Assembly (NCBI RefSeq): GCF_003259835.1
Contig: NZ_QLMI01000002.1
Coordinates: forward strand, 411,302 to 475,301
Origin: Flavobacterium aquaticum
Lineage (GTDB): Bacteria; Bacteroidota; Bacteroidia; Flavobacteriales; Flavobacteriaceae
DNA length: 64,000 bases
Direction: 5' to 3'
Shown: positions 46,274 to 54,480 of the stretch, piece after piece
How the letters are laid out: the number at the start of each line of letters is the position of its first letter
Numbering within the stretch: position 1 is the stretch's first letter
Program-made: the position numbers and the translations under genes
The notes under the pieces: generated by a model
Databases searched by the model: none
Told to the model about the DNA's origin: nothing
The model's input: only the letters and a program-made list of their open reading frames with translations

Positions 46274-47071
46274 TTACATTTCACTATCCTCAACTTTTTC
46301 CTTAAAATCCTCCCAAGCTTCTTTAGTTAAAATAGGTTTTGATTCTATCTTTTTACCTTTTAAATAATTCAAAATGGTTTTGGCTCTGGCTTCTGATTCG
46401 GGATGAGTGGAAACCCAATAGGTGTATTTGTGTAACTCATTATCAACAGATAATTCGTATAGAAAATCAGCAAATGGTCTTGGATCGATATTCGCGTTAA
46501 GCAAATATTTTACGCTTTGCATGTCGGCTTCCGTTTCTAAACTTCTGTCGTAGGCTGATGATGAAAGTGTTTTTAAAATTTCACTTAAAACTGCACCATT
46601 AGAACCTGTTGTAATAGATAATAAAACCGAAAGACCAATTTCTTTCGATAGCTTTTTCATCACATGATTGCCTTCAATATGCGCAATTTCGTGACCTAAA
46701 ACTCCTAATAATGCTTGCTCATTCTTACATTCTTTTATCAAACCTGTATAAACCACCAAATGATTATCGGGCATTGCAAAAGCGTTTACTTCATCTTTAT
46801 CAATAATGTGAACTTTTAAACTATCTCTTTCAATACCGTTTTCCTTGCAAATAGGCAACAACAAAGAATCCAATGTATTCACAATCGAATCATCAAAAAT
46901 AATGGTTTCGGTGTCTTCAATTTCGTCCCAAATAATATCACCAAGTGTTTTTTCAGTTCCAGTTTTAGCTTCTTTTACTTTAAAATGTTTCACAAAATCA
47001 ATTTGCGATAACAACATCCAAACACCAAAAAATAGTGCTACAACGATTAATCCTTTACTTAATGTCTTCAT
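46274..47071 (-). CDS. M48 family zinc metallopeptidase
   Basis: The 265-aa protein has an N-terminal hydrophobic anchor (about residues 7-24), then VLGHEIAHIEGNHVMKK with the HExxH zinc motif and the third ligand in SLETEADMQSVKYLL. The peptidase fits the periplasmic Ste24/HtpX/BepA-like M48 clan, which helps quality control of envelope proteins. Its first 17 bases overlap the end of the DUF4870-like gene, so it is translationally coupled to the membrane proteins. Confidence 0.88.
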   Translation of the reverse strand: MKTLSKGLIVVALFFGVWMLLSQIDFVKHFKVKEAKTGTEKTLGDIIWDEIEDTETIIFDDSIVNTLDSLLLPICKENGIERDSLKVHIIDKDEVNAFAMPDNHLVVYTGLIKECKNEQALLGVLGHEIAHIEGNHVMKKLSKEIGLSVLLSITTGSNGAVLSEILKTLSSSAYDRSLETEADMQSVKYLLNANIDPRPFADFLYELSVDNELHKYTYWVSTHPESEARAKTILNYLKGKKIESKPILTKEAWEDFKEKVEDSEM

Positions 47072-47501
47072 TTGTTTTGCAAATTAAATTCGTAATATCT
47101 CCAAAAAAGAAGAATTCAGTATGTTGTCCTTTTCTTACTTTAGTTGCGATAATTAAGGTAGAGAAAAACTCAATTAAGTTAAAAATCACTAACGTAATAA
47201 TGTACGCGAAGTAATAATTGGTCGCTGTTTCGTCATAAAATAAGACAGAAACCGTCCACCAAAAACCTGCGCTGTTGAAGAAAAACAAACCTAATTGAGA
47301 AACCAAAGCTTGTGTACAATGCCATTTTACAAACGCCGTACTTTTTCGGTTTCCTAAATAAAAGAAAATACTTGCCATTAAATTTAAAATAGGTAATGGC
47401 AAACCTCCAATTACGGCTACAAGTGACATCAAATAGCTGTTCGATGCACGTTCTAATTCCGATTCGTGAGGTTGATAATTAAATTTTGCTGTTGTAATCA
47501 T
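47055..47501 (-). CDS. DUF4870-like membrane protein
   Basis: The 148-aa protein has about four hydrophobic helices (ISLMSLVAVIGGLPLPIL-like opening, FVKWHCTQALVSQLGLFF, and NYYFAYIITLVIFNLI) and short loops. The arrangement matches small DUF4870-type integral membrane proteins; I could not align the family fully. It overlaps DUF2752 by 4 bases (ATGA type) and M48 by 17 bases, consistent with one coupled operon. Confidence 0.65.
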   Translation of the reverse strand: MITTAKFNYQPHESELERASNSYLMSLVAVIGGLPLPILNLMASIFFYLGNRKSTAFVKWHCTQALVSQLGLFFFNSAGFWWTVSVLFYDETATNYYFAYIITLVIFNLIEFFSTLIIATKVRKGQHTEFFFFGDITNLICKTNEDIK

Positions 47502-47911
47502 AGATTTTTTTTAATGTTCCAAATCCAATTGGCTATTACCAGAATGATAAGTACAATTGCGACTTTTCGTTTTCTGATTATAGTTTCTATTTTTAAATAA
47601 GCGGTATAAAACGTTTCCTTTTTTTGAATGAAATCATAGCTAATCCATAAAGGAGCTACAATCATTATTAGCCCAACAATTATACCAAAAGGATTGATTA
47701 AAATTGCGGAAAGAAAATTTCCGTGTGAAAGTTGCATTACAGAACGTGTAGTTCCGCAAGAAGGACAAGGAACAGTGGTTACTTTTTTAAACAAACAAAC
47801 GGTAAATTCTTGACTTTGAATTTCGTGTTCGTGTTGCAACGAAAAAAGCAACCAACTATACCCTACAAAACAAGCGAATAAAAGAAAAAGATATAGCTTG
47901 TTTTTATTCAT
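47498..47911 (-). CDS. DUF2752 membrane protein
   Basis: The 137-aa protein starts at the ATG at 47911, 1 base after the TM2 stop; the longer in-frame start at 47965 lies inside the TM2 gene and was rejected. Motif VPCPSCGTTRSVMQLSHGNFLSAILINPFG is the DUF2752 signature, flanked by hydrophobic helices. The family function is unknown. The CPSCGTTR pair of cysteines could bind a metal or form a disulfide. Confidence 0.85.
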   Translation of the reverse strand: MNKNKLYLFLLFACFVGYSWLLFSLQHEHEIQSQEFTVCLFKKVTTVPCPSCGTTRSVMQLSHGNFLSAILINPFGIIVGLIMIVAPLWISYDFIQKKETFYTAYLKIETIIRKRKVAIVLIILVIANWIWNIKKNL

Positions 47912-47912
47912 T

Positions 47913-48254
47913 TTAGAACATAAAAGTTCTGTTGAATAATTCCATGTTTTTTTCTTTGGTAGCACCTTGAATTAAAAACCAATCCACGATAGCCCAAACT
48001 CCTAAACCACCACAAGTAAGTAATTTTCCAACACCCATTCCTGTATCACCGATATAAAAACGATCGATTCCGTAAGCTCCAGCAAAAATTGAAATTAATA
48101 AAGAAGTTGTTGGATCTTTAAATTGAAGTGTTTGCACCATTGGCCATTTATCATCGTCCATTTGTAATAAACGTTCTCTGATTGCATTTAATTGATGACC
48201 TTCGAAAAATTTGGCGTTCGTCATCATGAACATGTCTACTTTTTGTGATTCCAT
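47913..48254 (-). CDS. TM2 domain-containing membrane protein
   Basis: The 113-aa protein has a soluble N-terminal part (about 1-50) and then the TM2 pair of helices with a short DRFYIGDTGMGVGKLLTCGG turn (DRFYxGxxxxGxxK signature), ending in KNMELFNRTFMF. TM2 proteins are small conserved membrane proteins with no settled role. It leads the operon TM2, DUF2752, DUF4870-like, M48, RDD. No TAnnTTTG box was found in the gap before it. Confidence 0.85.
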   Translation of the reverse strand: MESQKVDMFMMTNAKFFEGHQLNAIRERLLQMDDDKWPMVQTLQFKDPTTSLLISIFAGAYGIDRFYIGDTGMGVGKLLTCGGLGVWAIVDWFLIQGATKEKNMELFNRTFMF

Positions 48255-48371
48255 TGTAAAATTGTTTGTTTTAGTTGTCTCCTACTCGTAAGGCTTTTCG
48301 GATTCGCCATAAAATGCTAATATAAAAATATTTTCTTTATTAGTCGACAACTAAGTCAAATGTTACAAACA

Positions 48372-49322
48372 TTATTGATAAATCTTACAAATCTTATCTA
48401 CAATCGTTTGCGCTAATTTTTGATGACTTTCAAACGTCCAACCAGCAATATGTGGCGTCAACAGTACATTTTCAGCTTGTAAAAGATATTCAAAAGCGGC
48501 AGGTTTTTCACCTTCAAACAAAGTTTCAAAAGATAGTTTTTCGTATTCCAAAACATCTAAACCAGCACCTAAAATTTTTCCAGATTTCAAGGCTTCAACC
48601 AAATCGGCTGTTACAACCGAATTCCCTCTTGCCGTATTTATAAACCAAAACGGTTTTTTGAATTGATTAATAAAATCGGAATTTATCATTTTATCGGTTT
48701 CAGGTGTCCAAGGCGTATGTAAACTCAGAACATCAGCTCTTTCTTGAAGATCGGCTAATGAAACTTGAGTTGCATTGGCATCTCCTAAATTGGGTAAAAT
48801 ATCATAACATAAAACGGTTACATCAAATCCGCGTAATTTTTTAGCGAATGATTTTCCCATATTTCCATAACCGATAATTCCGATGGTTTTACCTTCTAAT
48901 TCGTGTCCGCGATTATCTTCACGTTTCCATTGACCTGATTTAACTTCGTTATTGGCTTTATTCAAATTATTAAACAGCGACAACAATATTCCGATAGCGT
49001 GTTCGCCAACAGCATTTGCGTTTCCTTCTGGAGCAGCGATTAAATGAATTCCTTTCGCGGTAGCATAATCGCAATCGATACTTTCTAAGCCAGCACCAAC
49101 ACGAGCTATGAATTGTAAATTAGTCGCTTTATCTAAAAAGGTTTTATCAATTTTAAAGCGACTTCTAATAACAATTCCGTGATAGTTTTCAATTTTAGCT
49201 TCTACTTCTTGTTTAGATGAAGTAAAATCGGCTTCGTTTTGAAAACCCTCTTGTTTTAATTGCTCCCAAAGTAAGGGATGATTGCTGTCGATGTGAAGTA
49301 TTTTGATGTTGGCTACATTCAT
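48372..49322 (-). CDS. D-2-hydroxyacid dehydrogenase (phosphoglycerate dehydrogenase-like)
   Basis: The 316-aa protein is an NAD-dependent D-2-hydroxyacid dehydrogenase. The Rossmann motif is IGIIGYGNMGKS (about residues 146-157). Catalytic elements are the Arg in INTARGNSVV, the Glu region in AGLDVLEYE and the His in LLTPHIAGWT. Family members include SerA, the first step of serine synthesis, and lactate, glycerate and erythronate dehydrogenases. The C-terminal ACT domain of many SerA enzymes is absent, so a serine role is possible but not shown. Confidence 0.88.
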   Translation of the reverse strand: MNVANIKILHIDSNHPLLWEQLKQEGFQNEADFTSSKQEVEAKIENYHGIVIRSRFKIDKTFLDKATNLQFIARVGAGLESIDCDYATAKGIHLIAAPEGNANAVGEHAIGILLSLFNNLNKANNEVKSGQWKREDNRGHELEGKTIGIIGYGNMGKSFAKKLRGFDVTVLCYDILPNLGDANATQVSLADLQERADVLSLHTPWTPETDKMINSDFINQFKKPFWFINTARGNSVVTADLVEALKSGKILGAGLDVLEYEKLSFETLFEGEKPAAFEYLLQAENVLLTPHIAGWTFESHQKLAQTIVDKICKIYQ

Positions 49323-49365
49323 TGTTTTCTATTGAAAGATAAAAGTACAAAATTGATTCAAAAAA

Positions 49366-49388
49366 AATGAGGTCATTTTGACCTCATT
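49366..49388 (-). terminator. Terminator after the EnvC-like gene
   Basis: AATGAGGTCA and TGACCTCATT form a 10-bp stem around TTT, followed on the minus strand by T7, 6 bases after the stop. Confidence 0.85.
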
Positions 49389-49393
49389 CTAAT

Positions 49394-50629
49394 TTATAAG
49401 TTTAACCAAGATTCTGGATTTAGTGTTGTCGTATTTTGTAATACCAAAAACTTAATTACTGCACTACCTGAAGAATCGGTATGAATTTTTCCGATATTCT
49501 GTTTGATGGTCACTTTTTGACCTTTACTCACACTAACTGAAGATAAGTTCAAATAAACAGTGATAAAATCTCCGTGCTGAATGTAAACCGCTTTATTGTT
49601 TGCCGAAATTACCTGAACTTGTAACACTTCACCACCAAAAACCGCTCTTGCCGAAGCACCTGGTTTTGTAGAAATTTCAACACCACTGTTATGAATGGTT
49701 AAGTTTTTATGAACTGGATGCGGTTGATCGCCATGTTTTAATGAAATATAACCATCAACTACAGGCCAAGGTAATTTCCCTTTATTAGCTTTAAAATTAT
49801 CTGAAACTACTTTTCCCTCAGCAGATAAAACAAATTTTGAAGCTTCTTTTGTTCCAGCTTTTGGAGCTGTTGTTCCTGTTTTAGCAGCATTTCTTTTATT
49901 AGCTTCTGCAATTTCTGCGGCAATTAATCTTTTAATTTTTGCATCAATATCTTTTGCTTCTTTTTGCTTCTTGCTAATTTCAGCTGTTAATTTCTTTTTA
50001 TCTTTTTGAATTAGTTTTGCTAAACGTTCTTGTTCTTGCTTTTCTTTTTCTAATTCTTGCTTTTCTTTTTCGGTTTGCGCTAAAACAACTTCTTTTTCTT
50101 TTTTACTTTCAGATAATCGTTTTTCTGCAACTACTAATTTATTTTGCTTTTCTTTGATTTCCTCGCCTTGCATTTTTCTGAATCCTGCATATTGTTTCAT
50201 GTACTGAATTCGTTTATAGGCCTGAAGAAAATTTTCAGCTGAAAGAACAAACATAATTCTACTTTGCTCATTTCTACTCTTGTATGATTTTACAATCATT
50301 TTTTCGTAGTCTTCTTTCAATACTTTTAATTCTCTATTTAATTTGTTCATTTCTAACTGAGTCAAATAAATTTCATCACTCAATAAACGCGTTTGCTTTG
50401 CTGTTGTATTAAGTAATTTTTGTCGTAATTGAATTAAGTTTTTTTGTTGACTAATTTGCTTTAAAACCGATTTTTCTTTCTTTTTCTCTGCTTCTAAACG
50501 CGATTTATTTTCTGAAATTTCTTTCAGAATTTGTGCTTTGCGCTCTTCTAACTTTTGCTGCTCTGAAGGTTGGGCAAAACATAGGCTTGTAATGAAAAAG
50601 AAAAATACGATTTTAATGAATTGGTTCAT
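49394..50629 (-). CDS. EnvC-like murein hydrolase activator, LytM domain degenerate
   Basis: This 411-aa protein has a signal peptide (MNQFIKIVFFFFITSLCFAQ). Residues about 20-250 form a long coiled coil rich in Glu and Lys. The C-terminal LytM/M23 domain retains the fold (KHGDQPHPVHKNLTIHN, GVEISTKPG, GGEVLQVQV, HGDFITVYLNL). Two zinc-site residues of active M23 enzymes are replaced: HxxxD reads NSGVE, and the second HxH reads LNL. So it is likely an EnvC/NlpD-type activator of amidases at division, not a hydrolase. It closes an envelope operon. Confidence 0.88.
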   Translation of the reverse strand: MNQFIKIVFFFFITSLCFAQPSEQQKLEERKAQILKEISENKSRLEAEKKKEKSVLKQISQQKNLIQLRQKLLNTTAKQTRLLSDEIYLTQLEMNKLNRELKVLKEDYEKMIVKSYKSRNEQSRIMFVLSAENFLQAYKRIQYMKQYAGFRKMQGEEIKEKQNKLVVAEKRLSESKKEKEVVLAQTEKEKQELEKEKQEQERLAKLIQKDKKKLTAEISKKQKEAKDIDAKIKRLIAAEIAEANKRNAAKTGTTAPKAGTKEASKFVLSAEGKVVSDNFKANKGKLPWPVVDGYISLKHGDQPHPVHKNLTIHNSGVEISTKPGASARAVFGGEVLQVQVISANNKAVYIQHGDFITVYLNLSSVSVSKGQKVTIKQNIGKIHTDSSGSAVIKFLVLQNTTTLNPESWLNL

Positions 50630-50645
50630 GCAATAAGGATTTTTA

Positions 50646-50653
50646 CAAAGGTA
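50646..50653 (-). promoter_or_regulatory. -7 box for the EnvC-like gene
   Basis: TACCTTTG on the minus strand, 17 bases before the ATG. No clear TTG partner; readthrough from the DUF4292 gene is also possible. Confidence 0.45.
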
Positions 50654-50675
50654 GTTTTTTTACTTAAATAAAAAA

Positions 50676-51440
50676 TTAATTGATTTCAACTGCGGTGTAA
50701 CCACTAGGCACTGAATAAGGATAACTCAAATTCTCATTAAATGTTGTGTTCTTATATTCAATATCAATTGTTATTTTGTCTTTTTGTTCCGCTTTAATAT
50801 TAATTTCATTTGGTAAAAACATACCTTTATCTTCTTTGAATGAAGGATAACGAATTTCTAAATTTCGGTTTTTACTAGCTTGATTTATCGTTTCTTTTTT
50901 CAACAAATAATTAGCGCCCTCAAAATAAAATTCTTTTGCAACATCAGAATCATTTGGCAACGACAACTTAAACATTTTTTCAACTACTTCAGAAACCCAT
51001 TTGTCTTTAGTTAAATCGTCAATTGCTTTTCCAAGAAATAAATTTTGTACCTTATTGAAATCTAAATCTGTTCCTAACCAATTGCTTAACATACTGAAAT
51101 CGCCTTCAAAATATGTGTTGTTTATCTTTTCATAATAGCTCACTTTTGTTGGAGTTATCATTGCTTTTGCCATTGGAATTCCTAAGAACTTAATGTTAAT
51201 CCAAATGATTTCGTCTTTTTTTATACGAATATCGGCATTCATAGAATGCGATTGTTTCTCATCTTCGTATTTGGCGTTTGCTCTAATATTTAGCGTAGTA
51301 AAATCGTGTTCGTTTTTATAATGACCTTTGATTACTTTTGAAACTTCTGTATTTTCATTTGCAGCAGCTGTTGTTACAGATTGCTTTGATTTACATCCGA
51401 TTAAAAAAACGACTAAAAAGGCTGATAATATTGACTTCAT
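50676..51440 (-). CDS. DUF4292 lipoprotein
   Basis: The 254-aa protein has a lipoprotein signal (MKSILSAFLVVFLIGC, Cys16). The mature part is an LolA/LolB-like open beta-barrel: DFTTLNIRANAKYEDEKQSHSMNADIRIK, then EIIWINIKFLGIPMAKAMITPTKVSYYEKINNTYFEGDF. DUF4292 proteins are Bacteroidota-specific and are suggested to shuttle lipoproteins or LPS (inference from the fold). It starts directly at the TPR stop (no gap), inside the envelope operon. Confidence 0.88.
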   Translation of the reverse strand: MKSILSAFLVVFLIGCKSKQSVTTAAANENTEVSKVIKGHYKNEHDFTTLNIRANAKYEDEKQSHSMNADIRIKKDEIIWINIKFLGIPMAKAMITPTKVSYYEKINNTYFEGDFSMLSNWLGTDLDFNKVQNLFLGKAIDDLTKDKWVSEVVEKMFKLSLPNDSDVAKEFYFEGANYLLKKETINQASKNRNLEIRYPSFKEDKGMFLPNEINIKAEQKDKITIDIEYKNTTFNENLSYPYSVPSGYTAVEIN

Positions 51441-52808
51441 TTATTTTTGTAATTGCTTTAATTTGTTGGTATACGTTTCTTTTTTAACCTTGTCATTCAA
51501 ATTTTCGCAACTGATAATTAATTGTTTGTAAAAATTAACATTGAAACGATTGTTGTAAATTCCAGATTCTGATGGATTAAATTCAACTACAAAATCCAAG
51601 CCGTTTTCTAAAATAGTTTTAGCTTTCTTATATTCCTTAAGTTGATTGTATCCTAAACCAGCATAAAAATAAAACCCAACTTGCGTTGGAAATGATTCCA
51701 AAAACTCTTCTGCTTTCTTGGTTACCGACTGAAAATCTTGCTTTTGAATTAATACTTCTAAATATAATTCCATCGCTTCTACATCATCGGAATTTCTTTT
51801 GATTCCATTCTCAAAATATTTCGAAGCATTTTCTAAATCATTCTTTTTCCAGAAAAATTTAGCTACTTCTTTGGCTACGTTGATTTCTTTATCATCGTTA
51901 AAATACGGAATCGCCTTATCGATATCTTTTAAATACGTAGGATTTTTAACAGCAAAAATTAAAAACTCATTAAAAACACGATGTTTGATTTTTAAATCCA
52001 TTCTATCGTTATCCAAAACTTTAAACATCGATTTTGAAGCATTTTCACCATCGTTATTATTCAAATGAAATTTTACCAAACTTACATGCGCCCAATCGGA
52101 ATTTGGGATTTCTTTTTCCAATTGTTTTGCCACTTCAAAGGCTTTATCTTCCTGATTGAAACTCGAGTATAAAACAATCAAATCGATGTAATTTTGTTCC
52201 TCTTTTGGATTCTTTTTAATCGCTTCTTCTAACTGTTCTTTTTGTGGTTTTGTATAGGCGTTTGATTCTTGAATCTTCAATTTATAGTATTCCATTGTGC
52301 TGGTCAACTTGGATTTCGATTCCATGTATTTCAACAACTCTAAAGCTTTTCCGTGTTGATTGGTGTTCATGTAAAGTGAAACTAAATCTTCTCTCATGTT
52401 ACCATCAAACTCAATTAATTTCTCTACAATTGGGATTGATTTTTGATAATCTTTAGTTTGATAATACACATCATAAAGTCCGTTCCAATACCAACGTTGT
52501 TTATTGTCTAACTCAACTGCTTTTTTGAAGGCATTTTCCGCATCAACATAATTTTTCAGGCTCAAGTAATTCTTGCCCAATTCATATTGAAAAGCCGCAT
52601 TTGTAGGTTCTTTTTCGATACATTTTTGAATCGCCACAATCGCTTTATCGTAATTTTCGATACCACGTTGTTTCATGGCTTCGTAAAAATTATTTTCCAA
52701 TTGGTCGTCCATCAAAGCAATCGCATCGGGATTATCTTGTGCGAGCAAGTGATTCCCAAAACTGAAAAGCAGGAACGCCAAAAAAGCTATGTGTTTATTC
52801 TTTATCAT
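51441..52808 (-). CDS. Tetratricopeptide repeat protein of the envelope operon
   Basis: The 455-aa protein has a signal peptide (MIKNKHIAFLAFLLFSFGNHLLAQ). It holds about nine TPR pairs, for example YDKAIVAIQKCIEKEPTNAAF, YVDAENAFKKAVELDNKQRW, and DVEAMELYLEVLIQKQDFQSV. The role is scaffolding, partner unknown. It abuts the nucleotidyltransferase gene upstream (0 bases) and the DUF4292 gene downstream (0 bases), a tight arrangement conserved in Bacteroidota. Confidence 0.88.
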   Translation of the reverse strand: MIKNKHIAFLAFLLFSFGNHLLAQDNPDAIALMDDQLENNFYEAMKQRGIENYDKAIVAIQKCIEKEPTNAAFQYELGKNYLSLKNYVDAENAFKKAVELDNKQRWYWNGLYDVYYQTKDYQKSIPIVEKLIEFDGNMREDLVSLYMNTNQHGKALELLKYMESKSKLTSTMEYYKLKIQESNAYTKPQKEQLEEAIKKNPKEEQNYIDLIVLYSSFNQEDKAFEVAKQLEKEIPNSDWAHVSLVKFHLNNNDGENASKSMFKVLDNDRMDLKIKHRVFNEFLIFAVKNPTYLKDIDKAIPYFNDDKEINVAKEVAKFFWKKNDLENASKYFENGIKRNSDDVEAMELYLEVLIQKQDFQSVTKKAEEFLESFPTQVGFYFYAGLGYNQLKEYKKAKTILENGLDFVVEFNPSESGIYNNRFNVNFYKQLIISCENLNDKVKKETYTNKLKQLQK

Positions 52809-53819
52809 CTATTCTAAAACCGAATAATCTCCGATACTAATACTTGTAAAATTGCCATCAAAATTCACGTGATTTCCTATCATCGCATTATCTAGATTGG
52901 CATTTTTAATATGAGCGTGAGTTTGAATCAAACTATTTTTTATAGTTGAATCAATAACGTGACATCCTTTTCCTAATGAAACATTTGGTCCAACTGTTGT
53001 ATTAATCAACACCACATCTTCTGCAATAGAACAAGGTGGAATAATCGTTGCATTTTCCAATTTCACATCAGCCGAAACTAAATTTTCTCCGTCGTTGTGT
53101 AAAAAGCCTAACATTCTAGTGTTGGTTTCTACCGTTACATTCTTGTTTCCGCAATCCATCCACTCGTCTACTTGTCCTGGTACAAATTTCATGCCTTTTG
53201 CCATCATTTGTTTGATACCATCGTTAATTTGGTATTCGCCACCATGAATAATGTTGTTATCTAATACCGATTGCAATTCGTTTTTCAACACGGCAATGTC
53301 TTTAAAATAGTAAATTCCGATTACTGCTAAATCTGATACGAATTCTTTTGGTTTCTCTACCAATTCGATGATTTCGCCATTATCATTCAAGTTTACCACA
53401 CCAAAAGCTTCTGGCTGATCCACTTGTTTTACCCAAATTACGCTATCGGCAGTTGTGTCTAAATCAAAATCAGCACGAATTAACGTATCTGCATACGCAA
53501 TAACTGCTGGTCCAGATAAAGAATCCTTAGCACACATAATAGCATGACCCGTTCCTAATGCTTCGTTTTGATAGTAAATAGTTCCTCTTGCGCCTAACTT
53601 TTGAGCAATCGCAATTAAATCTTCTTCTACTTTTTCACCAAAACTCTCATGAATAATAAACGCCACTTCGTCTATTTTCTGATTTAAAACGCCTGCAATG
53701 TCTTCTACTAATCGGTGAACGATTGGTTTTCCTGCTACAGGAATTAATGGTTTTGGAATAGTTAAGGTATGTGGGCGAAGGCGTGAACCACGACCAGCCA
53801 TTGGTACTATTATTTTCAT
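52809..53819 (-). CDS. Sugar-phosphate nucleotidyltransferase with beta-helix C-terminus
   Basis: The 336-aa protein starts MKIIVPMAGRGSRLRPHTLTIPKPLIPVAGKPI, the nucleotide-binding G-x-G-x-R-x-x-P signature of RmlA/GCD1-type enzymes that make NDP-sugars. VIAYADTLIRADFDL and IVELVEKPKEF are the metal and sugar sites. The C-terminus (about 235-336) looks like a left-handed beta-helix (hexapeptide-type turns: VLINTTVGPNVSLGKGCHVIDSTI). The sugar is not fixed; dTDP-glucose or GDP-mannose are candidates. It is followed with no gap by the TPR gene. Confidence 0.85.
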   Translation of the reverse strand: MKIIVPMAGRGSRLRPHTLTIPKPLIPVAGKPIVHRLVEDIAGVLNQKIDEVAFIIHESFGEKVEEDLIAIAQKLGARGTIYYQNEALGTGHAIMCAKDSLSGPAVIAYADTLIRADFDLDTTADSVIWVKQVDQPEAFGVVNLNDNGEIIELVEKPKEFVSDLAVIGIYYFKDIAVLKNELQSVLDNNIIHGGEYQINDGIKQMMAKGMKFVPGQVDEWMDCGNKNVTVETNTRMLGFLHNDGENLVSADVKLENATIIPPCSIAEDVVLINTTVGPNVSLGKGCHVIDSTIKNSLIQTHAHIKNANLDNAMIGNHVNFDGNFTSISIGDYSVLE

Positions 53820-53834
53820 GATATATTTTTATTT

Positions 53835-53965
53835 TAAACGCAAAGTTCGCAAAGGTTTTTCGCAAAGTTCGCTAAGATTCTATTTTGATATTTTTTCTGA
53901 ACACTTTATACTTAAGACTTCGACTCCGCTCAGTCAGACAAACTGCTAACTGCGACTGAACACTG
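53835..53965. repeat. Inverted CTTTGCG-family repeat and ACTGAACACTGAACACT motif
   Basis: 53835-53878 is the reverse complement of the CTTTGCG-type element at 35153-35194 (AACGCAAAGTTCGCAAAGG, TTTTTCGCAAAGTTCGC). From about 53890, GAACACTTTATACTTAAGAC, CTTCGACTCCGCTCAGTCAG and ACTGAACACTGAACACTTTAC follow. These are dispersed flavobacterial repeat types. The 152-base gap between dut and the nucleotidyltransferase gene holds nothing else. Confidence 0.6.
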
Positions 53966-53971
53966 AACACT

Positions 53972-54406
53972 TTACTTCACTCCCGTGCTACCAAAACCGC
54001 CTTCTCCTCTTGAAGTTTCAGATAATTCTGTTACTTCAAGCCATTCTGCGCGTTCGTGTTTGGCAATGATTAATTGGGCGATGCGTTCTCCGTTTTCGAT
54101 TACGAAATCTTCATTGGATAAATTTACTAAAATCACGCCAATTTCTCCACGGTAATCAGCATCAACTGTTCCTGGCGAGTTTAAAACTGTGATTCCTTTT
54201 TTTGCAGCCAAACCGCTTCTTGGACGTACTTGCGCTTCGTAACCTATTGGCAATTCAATGAAAAGTCCGGTTTTTACAATGGTTCTTTCTAATGATTTTA
54301 AAGTAATAGGTTCTGAAATATTTGCGCGTAAATCCATTCCTGCTGAAGCGATAGTTTCGTAGTTAGGTAAATCGTGATTGGATTTATTGATGATTTTGAT
54401 TTGCAT
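53972..54406 (-). CDS. dut: dUTP diphosphatase
   Basis: Dut (144 aa, usual trimeric length) hydrolyses dUTP to dUMP. All five motifs are in order: [35 protein letters not shown] and the C-terminal Phe arm GEGGFGSTG. It lies 74 bases after the flippase gene on the same strand and so joins the envelope cluster, an arrangement common in Bacteroidota. Confidence 0.97.
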   Translation of the reverse strand: MQIKIINKSNHDLPNYETIASAGMDLRANISEPITLKSLERTIVKTGLFIELPIGYEAQVRPRSGLAAKKGITVLNSPGTVDADYRGEIGVILVNLSNEDFVIENGERIAQLIIAKHERAEWLEVTELSETSRGEGGFGSTGVK

Positions 54407-54480
54407 TTTTAATTCTATTTTTTTGGAACACAGATTTTAGAAATTGGAAAAATCCTTACTAAATCTATAATTCAAAGTTA

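Noticed and set aside
47912..47965. Longer start for DUF2752 (ATG at 47965)
   Set aside because: It would overlap the end of the TM2 gene by 53 bases and adds a sequence that does not fit the family; the ATG at 47911 is preferred.
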